NCBI RefSeq assembly: GCF_005116505.1
Contig: NZ_SWBR01000001.1
Location: 558,001-622,000 of the forward strand
Origin: Pedobacter polaris
GTDB lineage: Bacteria > Bacteroidota > Bacteroidia > Sphingobacteriales > Sphingobacteriaceae
Direction: 5' to 3'
Length of the DNA stretch: 64,000 nt
Numbering within the stretch: the first letter of the stretch is position 1; each line of letters opens with the position of its first letter. This document shows positions 27,262 to 37,390 of the stretch, piece after piece. A program made the position numbers and the translations under genes. The notes under the pieces are model-generated. The model made no database searches, had not been told where the DNA came from, and saw nothing but the letters and a program-made list of their open reading frames with translations.

Positions 27262-27882
27262 TTAGAATTTGATTCCTAAACCAAGTTGAAATACTTGATT
27301 TTTAAATTCTGGTGTTGTATTAGAACCATTTTCGTTATTTTTTTGAAAGTCTAATGCATAACGACCGTTGATGCCTACTTGGCTATTGATATCATATCTG
27401 AAACCAATTACACCACCAACTAAACTCTTTTTAAAACGATCAGATTCGTCTTCAACAATTGTTTGTTGAGCAGTACCAAAACCATTTTCAAATTTATTAT
27501 TTGTAGATAACAAGAATGATACCTGTGGACCAGCTACAACATTAAATCCTTCGGCTAATTTAATACTAGCTAAAATTGGCACATCAATAAAATGAGTTCT
27601 TTGTGTAAACTCGCCAAAAGTTGAAGTTAATTTATAACCTTTTGTTGAGTATAAAAGCTCTGGAGTAAAGGCTAAATTTGGCAATAATTTAATGTCTAAT
27701 GTTAAACCAGCATGGTAACCAACTAAATAATCGGTTTCGAAATTGTTATTACCATCATCTTTGATAATGTTAGAGTAGTTAAGACCTGCTTTTGCACCAA
27801 GTCTAATGGCTTTATCTGTACTTTGAGCGTTGGCAACTCCCGTAATGAACAGGCCAATTGCTAGGATAATTATTTTTTTCAT
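27262..27882 (-). CDS. Outer-membrane beta-barrel protein (PorT/porin family)
   Basis: About 206 residues from the ATG at 27882 (MKKIIILAIGLFITGVANAQ, a clean signal peptide cleaved after NAQ). A TTG seven codons earlier is less likely. The mature part alternates polar and hydrophobic residues as in an eight-stranded barrel: GAKAGLNYSNI, GYHAGLTLDIKLLPNLAFTPELLYS, GVIGFRYDINSQVGINGRYALDF, ending FQLGLGIKF. This matches the Bacteroidota 'porin family / outer membrane beta-barrel' group (PF13568). Ligand unknown. Confidence 0.9.
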   Translation of the reverse strand: MKKIIILAIGLFITGVANAQSTDKAIRLGAKAGLNYSNIIKDDGNNNFETDYLVGYHAGLTLDIKLLPNLAFTPELLYSTKGYKLTSTFGEFTQRTHFIDVPILASIKLAEGFNVVAGPQVSFLLSTNNKFENGFGTAQQTIVEDESDRFKKSLVGGVIGFRYDINSQVGINGRYALDFQKNNENGSNTTPEFKNQVFQLGLGIKF

Positions 27883-28198
27883 GTTAATTTTTTTATTAAA
27901 CAATATTGATTTTAATTACCCTTAAGGAATAAATGTGCCAAATAAATTTATAATTGTGCTATTCCTATATCAAATATTAGCTCTAACTATTGATAACTAA
28001 TGATTTAATAATAATTGCACATTTATTTTTTTATAAAAAACCAAATGAATAAATACCCTCAAAGTGTATCAAATTTAATACAATAATGGTTTAGGGACGT
28101 TTAAAACGGTTAATTAAACAGCAAGGTTTTATGTTGAATTGTAAATCTAAACTTTTACCTAAATTCACCGTTTTAAATATCTAGTAAAAAAATAATTC
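27883..28198. other. 316-bp divergent intergenic region
   Basis: No gene. AT-rich spacer that must hold divergent promoters for the porin-like gene and the GH3 gene. The only clear structure is a perfect 11-bp inverted repeat, AATAAATGTGC (27928-27938) and GCACATTTATT (28017-28027), 78 bp apart. No consensus TAnnTTTG box was found on either strand. Confidence 0.5.
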
Positions 28199-29905
28199 AT
28201 GAAAAAACAACTCTTTTATAGTTTAAGTATATTCATTTGCTTTTTGGCTACCGCATCTAAAGCACAACAAACATCTTATATAGATTTATTAAAACAAGAG
28301 CCAAAATGGGTTGATTCTGTTTTTAATAAGCTTAATAAAAGACAAAAAATTGCTCAGATGTTCTTTGTAAGAGCGCATACTAACTTTAGTAAGGCCTATA
28401 TGGATTCTGTAGGAAAAGTAATCAAAAAAGAAAAAATTGGTGGTTTAGTTTTCTTTCAAGGAGGGCCAGGTAGGCAAGCTGCATTAACTAATGAATATCA
28501 AAAATTAGCAAGAGTTCCTTTGTTAATTGCCAGTGATGGCGAATGGGGTTTAGGTATGCGCTTAGACAGTACTATTTCTTATCCCTACCAAATGTCTCTA
28601 GGTGCAATTCAAAATAAAGAACTGATTTACAAAATGGGTTTAGAAGTGGCAAAAGACTTTAAACGTATTGGTATGCACATGAACTTAGCACCAGATGTGG
28701 ATGTAAATAATAATGCAAAAAATCCCGTAATTAATTATCGCTCATTTGGTGAGAACAAATATAATGTAGCAGATAAAGGCGCAGCTTACTTAAAAGGAAT
28801 GCAAGATGGTGGATTACTAGTAAGTATAAAACACTTTCCTGGGCATGGAGATACTGACGTAGATTCTCATTATGATTTGCCACAACTAAAATTTACAAAA
28901 GAAAGATTAGATAGTTTAGAAATGTATCCGTTTAAAGAATTGATTAAACAGGGTGCGGCTGGAGTAATGATTGCACATATGAATATTCCTGCTTTAGATG
29001 CAACACCAAATATGCCATCTACTTTATCTAAACCAATTGTTACTGGTATTTTGAAAGAACAATTAGGCTTTAAAGGAATTGTTATTTCTGATGCAATGGG
29101 TATGAAAGGTGTAGTGAAGTTTTTTAAAGATGGAGAAGCTGATGTAATGGGGATAATTGCCGGAAACGATATTTTAGAACTTTCTGAAGATAGTAAAAGA
29201 GCTGTAAAAATGGTTCGCCAAGCCATAAGAGATGAACGCTTAACTATGGAAAGAATTGATGAAAGTGTAAAGAAAATTTTAACTGCTAAATATTGGGCTG
29301 GCTTAAATGTAAAACAAACTATTAAAGAAGACAATGTGGTTGCAGAAGTTAACAGGCCAGAAAGTTTGGTGCTACTACAACAGCTTGCAGATGCGAGTAT
29401 GACTCTGTTAAAAGGTAGAGAATATATTAAAACACTAGACCCAAATAAAAGAACTGTAATTATAAACTTAGGCACTCCAGATGTTACCACTTTTCAAAAA
29501 GAGTTAGCTATGGTTTACAAAAACTCAGTTTACTTTAGTTTAGATAAAACAGCTAATGCCAATGCAATTGCAAAGGTTTTAGCAGAGATTAAACCTGAAG
29601 ACCAAGTAATTATTGCAATTGTAGATAGCCGTTTACGCCCTGGCAATAACATTCCATTGGGTGCAGATGTGAAAATGTTAATTAGTGATATGGCTAAGAA
29701 AGATGCCGTTTTTGCTTTATTTGCTAATCCGTATAATTTAGCCGGTTTACCAGGATTAGAAAACGCTAAAGCTTTATTAGTTGCTTATCAGAAAGAAGAT
29801 TATATGCAAAAAGCCGCAGCATCTGTTTTTAAAAATCAATTGATACCCACAGGTAAACTACCTGTAACTGCAAATGGATTTTTTAAATCTGGTGACGGAT
29901 TGTAA
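28199..29905 (+). CDS. Glycoside hydrolase family 3, NagZ-like beta-N-acetylhexosaminidase
   Basis: 568 residues with a signal peptide (about 1-23, cleaved near KAQQ). The GH3 N-terminal TIM barrel (about 40-370) carries KHFPGHGDTDVDSH (from about 210), the Asp-His general acid/base motif typical of NagZ-type enzymes, and nucleophile D298 in SDAMGMKG. A C-terminal domain (about 410-568) resembles the GH3 C-terminal fold. Many Bacteroidota orthologues fuse this to a beta-lactamase-like domain, which is missing here. Likely periplasmic, removing GlcNAc from muropeptides or glycans. Confidence 0.9.
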   Translation: MKKQLFYSLSIFICFLATASKAQQTSYIDLLKQEPKWVDSVFNKLNKRQKIAQMFFVRAHTNFSKAYMDSVGKVIKKEKIGGLVFFQGGPGRQAALTNEYQKLARVPLLIASDGEWGLGMRLDSTISYPYQMSLGAIQNKELIYKMGLEVAKDFKRIGMHMNLAPDVDVNNNAKNPVINYRSFGENKYNVADKGAAYLKGMQDGGLLVSIKHFPGHGDTDVDSHYDLPQLKFTKERLDSLEMYPFKELIKQGAAGVMIAHMNIPALDATPNMPSTLSKPIVTGILKEQLGFKGIVISDAMGMKGVVKFFKDGEADVMGIIAGNDILELSEDSKRAVKMVRQAIRDERLTMERIDESVKKILTAKYWAGLNVKQTIKEDNVVAEVNRPESLVLLQQLADASMTLLKGREYIKTLDPNKRTVIINLGTPDVTTFQKELAMVYKNSVYFSLDKTANANAIAKVLAEIKPEDQVIIAIVDSRLRPGNNIPLGADVKMLISDMAKKDAVFALFANPYNLAGLPGLENAKALLVAYQKEDYMQKAAASVFKNQLIPTGKLPVTANGFFKSGDGL

Positions 29906-29912
29906 CTCTTCA

Positions 29913-29958
29913 TCCAAACGAAAGAAGGATCTCTATTGAGATCCTTCTTTCGTTTGGA
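29913..29958. terminator. 21-bp perfect palindrome between convergent genes
   Basis: Perfect 21-bp arms (29913-29933 and 29938-29958, 4-base loop). The sequence reads AACGAAAGAAGGATCTC on the left arm. It separates the GH3 gene from the convergent thioredoxin gene; without a T run it may act through its very stable stem in both directions. AAGGATCT is also a word of the GTCATCC dispersed repeats. Confidence 0.75.
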
Positions 29959-29968
29959 ATTATAAATT

Positions 29969-30469
29969 CTAATACTTATTATTCTCAGGCAGTAACGCTG
30001 CGTAGTTCCAATTCTTCAAGAACTCTGTAATTTTTTTCACACTGTGTCCGCTTCCTTCTTCTAAGTATGCTGAGTTTTGAGTATGTATTAATTTGCCATC
30101 ACCATCTAGAATTAAAAATACAGGAAAACCAAAACGGCCTGGGTAATTTAATTTTTTAAGAACGGCTTCATTTTTATTTTCTGGACTCCAATTTAACAAA
30201 ACAGTTTCGTAGTTTTTATCCAAAAGCTCTTTTAGTGCTGGGGTAGCATTCACTAAGTCGTGAAAACGGATACACCAAATGCACCAATTGCCTCCTACTT
30301 GAATAAAAACGTGCTTATTTGCTGCCTTGGCTTTTGCAACAGCTACATCAATATCTGCTTGTGCATTTGCTTTTGGATTATAAATAGTTACAGCGGGTTT
30401 TGTTGTGGTTTGCGCAAAACTCACACTAGCAATAAATAAAGTGAAAATTATAGGGATTAATCGTTTCAT
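29969..30469 (-). CDS. Thioredoxin family protein, periplasmic
   Basis: 166 residues. Signal peptide MKRLIPIIFTLFIASVSFAQ, then a thioredoxin fold with redox motif C63-I-W-C66 (GNWCIWCIRFH). GFPVFLILDGDGKLIHTQN is the cis-Pro strand after the active site. The CxxC with Ile-Trp and the long N-terminal part resemble the Thioredoxin_7/DUF255-like group that reduces or folds exported proteins. The reductant partner is not nearby. Confidence 0.88.
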   Translation of the reverse strand: MKRLIPIIFTLFIASVSFAQTTTKPAVTIYNPKANAQADIDVAVAKAKAANKHVFIQVGGNWCIWCIRFHDLVNATPALKELLDKNYETVLLNWSPENKNEAVLKKLNYPGRFGFPVFLILDGDGKLIHTQNSAYLEEGSGHSVKKITEFLKNWNYAALLPENNKY

Positions 30470-30602
30470 ATTTAAAGTTATAAATTATGTAGCAAAATTA
30501 ATTATAAAATTAAAGTCTACTGTTTAGTAGTGTAAATCTATTGTTGAAAAACTACCCTTTCTAACTCAGCCGATTTATTGTACTTTGGGTTAAGATTTAT
30601 AT

Positions 30603-33600
30603 ATGGCCAACAAACCACTCAAAATTCTTCAAGCCTCTGCAGGTTCTGGTAAAACGTTCAGTTTAACAGCGCATTACCTTACCCTACTCTTTAGTGGCGA
30701 AAATAAATACCGTGAAATATTAGCGGTAACATTTACCAATAAGGCTACAGAAGAAATGAAATCTCGAATTTTAGAGGTTTTGGTTGGTTTGGCAAAAGGA
30801 GATCCCGCCAGGAAGATCGAAGATTACAGAAAGTTGGTTCTTATCGCTCATCCTGAGCTGAACGCAGAAAGTTTAAAGCAAAAAGCAGAAAAAATCTATC
30901 GTAAAATCTTACATGACTATAGTAGATTTTCAGTAAGTACCATTGATGGTTTTGTGCAAAAGGTAATTCGTGGTTTTGCTTTCGAGTTAGGCTTAAATGC
31001 CGATTATAATTTAGAGATGAATTATGATAAAGTGAAAGATGATTTGGTGAACAAATTAGATGAAGCTTTAGATCATAATAAGCAACTTTTGCAGTGGATT
31101 ATAGATTTAGCCATTGAACGCATTGGCGACAATAAAAGCTGGAATTACAAAATAGAATTATATAACTTAATTGGTGAAATCTTCTCAGAACGCTTCCAAA
31201 TTTTCGAAACAGCGGTTGAAGAATTAGGCTTAGATAACATAGATGAATTATTTAAAAAATATATCAGTGTTACTAAAGCTGAAATTAAAAATTTTGAAGA
31301 AGAGATTATTGCCCTAGCTACCGAAGCCAATGAAGCAATGGATGTTTTGGGTGTTGAAACAGATGACCTAAAAGGAAAATCTAGAAACGGATTAAAGAAA
31401 ATAATCTTAGTTGCCAGAGGCGATTTTTCTCATCTCGAAACACTGTTTAAATATATTGATGAACCTGAAGAATGGTTCCAAAAAAATGTAAGTCTGCCGG
31501 AAGTTTATGACACAATTAATCCGATTCTACAAAAGATAAAAGTACATTATTCAGCACATTTACCAAATTACAGTTTAGCCATAGCTTTCAATAAAAACCT
31601 TTATTATTTAAGGTTGATGCAGGAAATTGCTGTGCTGTTAAAACAATATCGAGCAGAAAACGATAATTTATTAATCAGCGATGCACAAAAACTAATTTCT
31701 GGAATTACAGAAGATGCCGGAGATAATCCTTCATTTATTTGGGAGAAAGTTGGCAACAGGTATCGTAACTTTTTATTCGATGAATTTCAAGACACATCAA
31801 CTAGTCAATGGGGAAGTTTCAAATCGCTCTTAACCAATGCCATTGCCACACCTAATCCAGATGTAATTGACCATTTAATTGTTGGTGATACCAAACAATC
31901 TATTTATCGTTGGCGAAATGGAGATTGGAATATCTTACATAAACATGCCAAAATTGATGTTGGAGCCGAAAATGTTTTAGAAGAAAGCTTAGCAGAAAAT
32001 TACCGCAGTGCGGAAAATATTATAACGTTCAATAACTTCCTGTATCGTTCTATTCCATTGACTTTACAAAATGAACTAAATGAAAATATATTAGGTAAGC
32101 CAGAAAGTATATCAACCTGGTGGCAAGCTCAAAATTATCAGCAAATTATTACAGATATCTATGGCGCATCAACTCAAAATTTTGCATCAAATACTTTAAA
32201 AGGTGGAACGATAAAAATTAAAAAATTCGGCAAAGACGATGCGCCGAACGAAGCCAGATTTACAGAAACTGTTTTTAGAGATCTTGCTTTAGACGATGTG
32301 ATCAACGAAATCAACTATTTAAAAAATGAACAGAATTATGCGCTAAAAGACATCGCTATTTTAGTTCGTTCTAATAGCGAAGCGCTATTAACTGTTCAAC
32401 AATTAATGGAGCAGAATTTACCTGTCTTATCTGGAGATGCTTTATTGATTTCTAATAATTCGGCGATACAGTTAATCATTAATACTTTAAAAGTGTTGAT
32501 TGGTATTGATGCCCAGACTGCATTGTATAAAGCAAATTGTATTGCGCTGTATCTTTCATTGCAAGGAAAAGAGCCAAATGCAAACCATTATTTAAATTTA
32601 AATGGAGTTTCGTTAAGTAGTTTGTTTAATGTTCTTCCAGCCACTTTATGCGACAATTGGCAAAGCTGGTTACAATTGCCTTTACCAGAATTGGTAGAGA
32701 TTTTAATTGAAAGTTATGGCCTAAAAAATTTAAACGAACATCTTCCATATTTATTGGCATTTAGAGATTTAACAGCTAACGCCAGCAGGATTGGAGAAAA
32801 AGGAATTATTGCCTTTTTAACCTGGTGGGATGAAGATGGCGTTAAAAAATCCTTGCCATCACCAGAAGGAGTTGATGCGATACAAATTATTACTATTCAT
32901 AAATCTAAGGGCTTAGCATTTAGAGCTGTTTTTGTGCCATTTTGTAATTGGGAAATTAAAGGGAAAGCGAATTCCACATTTTGGGTTTCATCAGAAGATA
33001 CGGTTTACAAAGAGTTGCGTGGCATTCCTTTAAAATACACCGAAGACTTATCAAATTCATCTATTTCAAAGGCATATTATGAAGAGTTGCTGTACAATAA
33101 TATGGATGCTTTGAATATGCTTTATGTTGCTACCACAAGGTCGAAAGATTATTTATACATAGCCACAATGGCTAAAAAAGACCCCAAACTTTCTACCATG
33201 GGTGATGTGATTAACCTCACTTTTGATTCTCAGTTTAATGAAAGTAACTTATATGCGATAGAAGATTATGTTAAGGTAGAAAACAAGGTTGAGGAATCTA
33301 ATTTCATCAGTTTAACTACTTACCCAACTACAACAAGATTATCTGAATTATATGTTCCATCTGAGGAAAAACATTTAAAGCATTTAGTGAACATAGAAAA
33401 ATCTGGTAGAAAAGGTTCTTTGTTGCACGATATTTTGGCAAATGCCAGTACAGAAAAAGAAGTTGGGGATTATATTACTGGGTTGGTTTTGCAAGGAATT
33501 GTGCAAGATGAAGAGCAATCTGATTTAAAATCAGCAGTGCTGGAAGTTTTAAATAATACCGATTTGAAAGCCATTTTAAGTAAGGCAACAGAAAGCATCA

Positions 33601-33824
33601 CAGAGAAAAACATTATCGATGCTAAGGGTAAACTACACCGGCCAGATAGGGTTTTAATTACCAAGGATGAAGTAATTATTTTAGACTATAAATTCACATT
33701 GGAAGAAAGCGATAAACACATTGAGCAGATTGATAATTATAAAAATCTATTGTTGGCTATGGGTTATGACAATGTGAAAACTTATTTGTTTTATGCGGTT
33801 AGTGGAAAGTTAAAATTGGTTTAA
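30603..33824 (+). CDS. addA: AddA-like UvrD/RecB helicase-nuclease
   Basis: 1073 residues. SF1 helicase: Walker A ASAGSGKT (11-18), motif II region LFDEFQDTSTSQW (about 392-404), GDTKQSIYRWRNGD, motif V TIHKSKGLAF (about 763). A C-terminal RecB-type PD-(D/E)XK nuclease (about 935-1073) shows LLHDIL, RPDRVL, IILDYKF and QIDNYKNLL. With the next gene it forms an AddAB/RexAB-type complex that resects double-strand breaks for RecA-dependent repair. The next start is one base after this stop. Symbol assigned by architecture and pairing. Confidence 0.88.
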   Translation: MANKPLKILQASAGSGKTFSLTAHYLTLLFSGENKYREILAVTFTNKATEEMKSRILEVLVGLAKGDPARKIEDYRKLVLIAHPELNAESLKQKAEKIYRKILHDYSRFSVSTIDGFVQKVIRGFAFELGLNADYNLEMNYDKVKDDLVNKLDEALDHNKQLLQWIIDLAIERIGDNKSWNYKIELYNLIGEIFSERFQIFETAVEELGLDNIDELFKKYISVTKAEIKNFEEEIIALATEANEAMDVLGVETDDLKGKSRNGLKKIILVARGDFSHLETLFKYIDEPEEWFQKNVSLPEVYDTINPILQKIKVHYSAHLPNYSLAIAFNKNLYYLRLMQEIAVLLKQYRAENDNLLISDAQKLISGITEDAGDNPSFIWEKVGNRYRNFLFDEFQDTSTSQWGSFKSLLTNAIATPNPDVIDHLIVGDTKQSIYRWRNGDWNILHKHAKIDVGAENVLEESLAENYRSAENIITFNNFLYRSIPLTLQNELNENILGKPESISTWWQAQNYQQIITDIYGASTQNFASNTLKGGTIKIKKFGKDDAPNEARFTETVFRDLALDDVINEINYLKNEQNYALKDIAILVRSNSEALLTVQQLMEQNLPVLSGDALLISNNSAIQLIINTLKVLIGIDAQTALYKANCIALYLSLQGKEPNANHYLNLNGVSLSSLFNVLPATLCDNWQSWLQLPLPELVEILIESYGLKNLNEHLPYLLAFRDLTANASRIGEKGIIAFLTWWDEDGVKKSLPSPEGVDAIQIITIHKSKGLAFRAVFVPFCNWEIKGKANSTFWVSSEDTVYKELRGIPLKYTEDLSNSSISKAYYEELLYNNMDALNMLYVATTRSKDYLYIATMAKKDPKLSTMGDVINLTFDSQFNESNLYAIEDYVKVENKVEESNFISLTTYPTTTRLSELYVPSEEKHLKHLVNIEKSGRKGSLLHDILANASTEKEVGDYITGLVLQGIVQDEEQSDLKSAVLEVLNNTDLKAILSKATESITEKNIIDAKGKLHRPDRVLITKDEVIILDYKFTLEESDKHIEQIDNYKNLLLAMGYDNVKTYLFYAVSGKLKLV

Positions 33825-33825
33825 T

Positions 33826-36693
33826 ATGGAAATGAGAATGAACCCATTTTTACAAGAAGTTGCTGAAGATTTGATGGCGAGGTTTGGTTCGGATTTGCAA
33901 AATTGTGCCATCATTTTTAATAATAAAAGACCATCTGCCTATTTGCAAAAACATTTAGCAGATATCATTCAAAAACCGTTTTTTAGTCCATCTTTTTTTA
34001 CCATCCAAGAGTTTTTTGCAGCTGCAACTAATTATAAAATCGCTGATTTTTACATGCAATTCTTCACATTGCATCAGATCTATAATCAACTCTTAGTAGA
34101 AGAAAAATTGGAAACTATTTCTAGTCACAAATTTTTTCCTTTAGCAAAGATTATTCTCAGTGATTTTAACCAAATAGATAGCGATTTGGTTGATGCAGAA
34201 AAACTTTATCGAGACTTGGAAGATATTTCGATTATCAATAAAGATTTCGATTATTTAAGTCCTGAGCAATATGAATTTCTAGCTCAATTCTGGACATCTT
34301 ATTCTGAAGGAAAACATAAAAAACAGCAAGAGTTATTTATAAAGATGTGGCGTAGAATGCCTAAGCTTTATCACAAGCTTCATGAAACATTAAAGGCACA
34401 AGATTATATCACTAATGGTTATGCTTACCGCCTTTTAGCAAAAGAAGATATTAACCAACAAGAGTTCTTAAAAGGTTTCGAAAAAGGTAAAATTGTTTTT
34501 GTGGGCTTTAATGCATTAAGCAATGCTGAAGCAAAAATATTTACGCAATTACAACAAGCCGAAAAAGCGTTATTTTATTTCGATGTAGATGAATATTACC
34601 TGAATGATCCTTTACAAGAGGCAGGCTTGTTTTTAAGAAAGAACATTAATCAATTAGGTTTAAAAAATATATTTGAGAACCAGCCAAGTCTGATAAAAAC
34701 AGAAAACCACTCGGTTAATGTTTTTAAAGTTCAAGGTCAATCAGCTCAGGCAAAAATCCTTAATACTATCTTAGCTGATGATTATGAAAACTCAGCGGAA
34801 ATTGGTTCTACAGTCGTTGTTTTAGCTGATGAAAGTCTTCTCATTCCTACTTTACAAACCATCCCTACTACAAATAATGGGCATAATATTGATTTGAATG
34901 TAACCATGGGTTTTGCATTGGCTACTTCAAGCATATTTGGCTTGGCAGATTTATGGCTAACTAGTCAATTAGAGATTTTACAAAGCAGTAGAGTTTCTTA
35001 TAAAAATGTAGAGGCTTTTATCACACATCCATTATCGGGTTTAAGTCAAAGAATGCGTGATAAAATCCAAACTGCTTTGCTGAATGAAAATGTAGTAGAA
35101 ATTGACCATCAACGATTGTTAAGGCAAAGTGGGCTATTTGAAGTTTTCTATAAAAAAATAGAAAGGCCAGAAAATGTAGTACCTTTTTTAATAGGAGTTT
35201 TAGATTATGTATTAACTAGACTTTCAAATGCTAAAACGCTAAAAAAAATAGATGCAGAATTGTTTGTAAAAAGCATCCAAGAGCTTAATAGGTTACATGA
35301 CACTTTTGGTAAACATATTGATAATGAAGAAATACCCTTTATCATTTATTTGGTTCAAAAATCATTGCAGGCAATTGCTGTTCCTTTAGCTGGAGATCCG
35401 TTATCAGGTATTCAAGTAATGGGGTTATTGGAGACTAGAAATTTGAACTTTGATAAGGTTATAATTTTAGGGTTTAATGAAGGTATTATTCCAAAGTCAT
35501 CTATTGGAAACAGCTTTATTCCAGATAGCATTAGAAGGGTTTATGGTTTGCCTGTTTTAGAAAATTTAGATGCAATTTCATCTTACATGGTCTATCGTCT
35601 ATTACAGAGATCTAACAATATCAATTTTGTCTATAATAGCTTAACAGACGAATCAACATCTGGTGAAGCCAGTAGAATTTTAAAACAACTAGAGTTTGAA
35701 AGTGGATTTGACTTTAAATATCATGAACTCAATTTAAATATACAGACAGAACCATTTAAAGAAGTTAAAATAGAGAAAACTGGCAATAAATTTATTCAAG
35801 AGACACTGCAAAAATATCTCAATAAAACTAAAATCTTATCCCCATCTGCTATAACGCAATATATTTCTAATCCAATAGATTTTTTCTTCAATTATATTTC
35901 AGGAATTAAAGAGCCAAAAGAAGTAAGTGCTGTTGTAGAGGCCAATGAAATTGGATCCATTTTACACAAGGTGATGGAATACTTTTATCAAGATCTAAAA
36001 AATGGTGAAATCACAGCAGAACGAATTAACGAACGCAAAAAGCTAATTCCTGGGCTTATTCAAAAGGCATTTAACGCAGTAATGTTCAACCATCCTGATA
36101 AGGTAATTGAATATAAAGGCATGCAAAAGGTTATTTTAGCTATTGTTGATGCTTACGTAACAATTATTTTAGACCAGGATACCAAACAAACACCTTTTAA
36201 TATCGTAAGCTTAGAACAAAAAGTAGAAGCTGAAATTACTTTTCCACTTAACGGCCAAGAGGCAAGTGTAAAAATATTTGGCTATATAGATAGGGTTGAC
36301 GTGAAAGATGGGATAACTAAAATTATCGATTACAAGACTGGTAGTGATAAGCTGACTTTTAAAGATATTCCTGAGCTCTTTAACTCAGATGGAAAAAATA
36401 TCAACAAGGCACTAATACAAACGTTGCTTTACACTTATGCTTATGAACAATTTTCGGGCAAAACTTGTGTAGAGCCTAATTTGTATATCGTTAAAACAAT
36501 GAGCCAAGATGGGATTTGGTTTAAAACAGGTCGACAAAATTTGTCTGGAGATTTTCTCGAAGAAATTAAACCAGAATTTTTAGCAGAACTTAGAAAAAAA
36601 TTGACAGAACTATTCGAAGCCCCATATTTTACGGCAAGTGCTATTCCTGATAATTATAAGTACTCTATTTATAAAACTTTGTTTGGGAAATAA
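33826..36693 (+). CDS. addB: AddB-like PD-(D/E)XK nuclease subunit, no iron-sulfur cysteines
   Basis: 955 residues. The N-terminal two thirds are an inactive helicase-like scaffold: no GxGKT P-loop is present at the start (NCAIIFNNKRPSAYLQKHLA). The C-terminal nuclease (about 670-955) has HKVMEYF, GYIDRVDVKDGITKIIDYKTG (around 820-840) and QTLLYTYAYE. AddB normally holds a 4Fe-4S cluster through one Cys before and three after the nuclease core; here the equivalent sites read SNPIDFFF and SAIPDNYKYSIYKTLFGK, and the whole protein has only two Cys. It is tightly linked to addA. A second ATG six bases on is also possible. Confidence 0.87.
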   Translation: MEMRMNPFLQEVAEDLMARFGSDLQNCAIIFNNKRPSAYLQKHLADIIQKPFFSPSFFTIQEFFAAATNYKIADFYMQFFTLHQIYNQLLVEEKLETISSHKFFPLAKIILSDFNQIDSDLVDAEKLYRDLEDISIINKDFDYLSPEQYEFLAQFWTSYSEGKHKKQQELFIKMWRRMPKLYHKLHETLKAQDYITNGYAYRLLAKEDINQQEFLKGFEKGKIVFVGFNALSNAEAKIFTQLQQAEKALFYFDVDEYYLNDPLQEAGLFLRKNINQLGLKNIFENQPSLIKTENHSVNVFKVQGQSAQAKILNTILADDYENSAEIGSTVVVLADESLLIPTLQTIPTTNNGHNIDLNVTMGFALATSSIFGLADLWLTSQLEILQSSRVSYKNVEAFITHPLSGLSQRMRDKIQTALLNENVVEIDHQRLLRQSGLFEVFYKKIERPENVVPFLIGVLDYVLTRLSNAKTLKKIDAELFVKSIQELNRLHDTFGKHIDNEEIPFIIYLVQKSLQAIAVPLAGDPLSGIQVMGLLETRNLNFDKVIILGFNEGIIPKSSIGNSFIPDSIRRVYGLPVLENLDAISSYMVYRLLQRSNNINFVYNSLTDESTSGEASRILKQLEFESGFDFKYHELNLNIQTEPFKEVKIEKTGNKFIQETLQKYLNKTKILSPSAITQYISNPIDFFFNYISGIKEPKEVSAVVEANEIGSILHKVMEYFYQDLKNGEITAERINERKKLIPGLIQKAFNAVMFNHPDKVIEYKGMQKVILAIVDAYVTIILDQDTKQTPFNIVSLEQKVEAEITFPLNGQEASVKIFGYIDRVDVKDGITKIIDYKTGSDKLTFKDIPELFNSDGKNINKALIQTLLYTYAYEQFSGKTCVEPNLYIVKTMSQDGIWFKTGRQNLSGDFLEEIKPEFLAELRKKLTELFEAPYFTASAIPDNYKYSIYKTLFGK

Positions 36694-36696
36694 GCA

Positions 36697-36774
36697 GAAA
36701 GACCATAGTGAAAAGCTGAAAGCAAAAAATAAGTTTTTCTCTTTATTCTTTCTGCTTTCAGCTTATATTTAAAA
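36697..36774 (+). terminator. A-rich repeat and hairpin after addB
   Basis: AAGCTGAAAGCA (about 36713-36724) and its complement TGCTTTCAGCTT (about 36752-36763) form a stem around a T-rich loop. The left side, GAAAGACCATAGTGAAAAGC, belongs to the purine-rich motif also found after glnS, argG and proC. It may end the addAB transcript. Confidence 0.45.
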
Positions 36775-37344
36775 ATGCTTCAATTAAACTTCTCTTCTTT
36801 CCCAATACTGGAAACCGAAAGATTAATTCTTCGTTCTCATACAAATGAAGATGCTGAAGCCTTATTCGCATTGCGGAACAATGAAGATGTAATGAGGTTT
36901 ATACACAGGGAAAGGCAAAAAACGGTTGCTGAAATAGAAAATTTCATTTCAAACTTCAATGATGGCTGTAACCAAGGGCAACATTTAGCATGGGTAATTG
37001 CATTAAAACAAAACCCAAGTCAAATGATTGGCTCTATAGGTTATTGGCGAACAAATTTGGTAAATTATAGGGCTGAAATAGGTTATATGCTTCATCCAAA
37101 TTATTGGAGAAAAGGAATAATTTCTGAGGCTTTAAATAAAACTATTGATTTTGGATTTGCGGAAATGAATTTACACTCAATTCAAGCAAATATTGACCCT
37201 GAAAATGACGCCTCTAGACAAATTTTACTTAAACACGGTTTTGTAAAAGAAGCCTATTTTAAAGAAGATTTTTATTTTCAGGGTAAATTTCTAGATAGTG
37301 AGATATACTCCTTATTAGAAAGCAATGTAAAATGGAAAAGGTAA
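36775..37344 (+). CDS. GNAT acetyltransferase, RimJ/RimL type
   Basis: 189 residues with the acetyltransferase_3 layout: LETERLILRSHTNEDAEALFAL at the start, IGSIGYWR and EIGYMLHPNYWRKGIISEALN (motif A, acetyl-CoA pyrophosphate loop around 103-123), and NLHSIQANIDPENDASRQILLKHGF, the family's hallmark motif B. It transfers acetyl from acetyl-CoA, probably to a protein N-terminus or small molecule; the acceptor is unknown. It is followed at 46 bp by a VOC protein gene on the same strand. Confidence 0.9.
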   Translation: MLQLNFSSFPILETERLILRSHTNEDAEALFALRNNEDVMRFIHRERQKTVAEIENFISNFNDGCNQGQHLAWVIALKQNPSQMIGSIGYWRTNLVNYRAEIGYMLHPNYWRKGIISEALNKTIDFGFAEMNLHSIQANIDPENDASRQILLKHGFVKEAYFKEDFYFQGKFLDSEIYSLLESNVKWKR

Positions 37345-37390
37345 AACGGAAAGTAAGCTTAAATCTAAATACTATACTAATTACTCAAGA

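Noticed and set aside
28870..29490. 206-codon open frame on the minus strand inside the GH3 gene
   Set aside because: It is antisense to clear GH3 motifs and its translation is low-complexity Ser/Leu/Ile without any family pattern.
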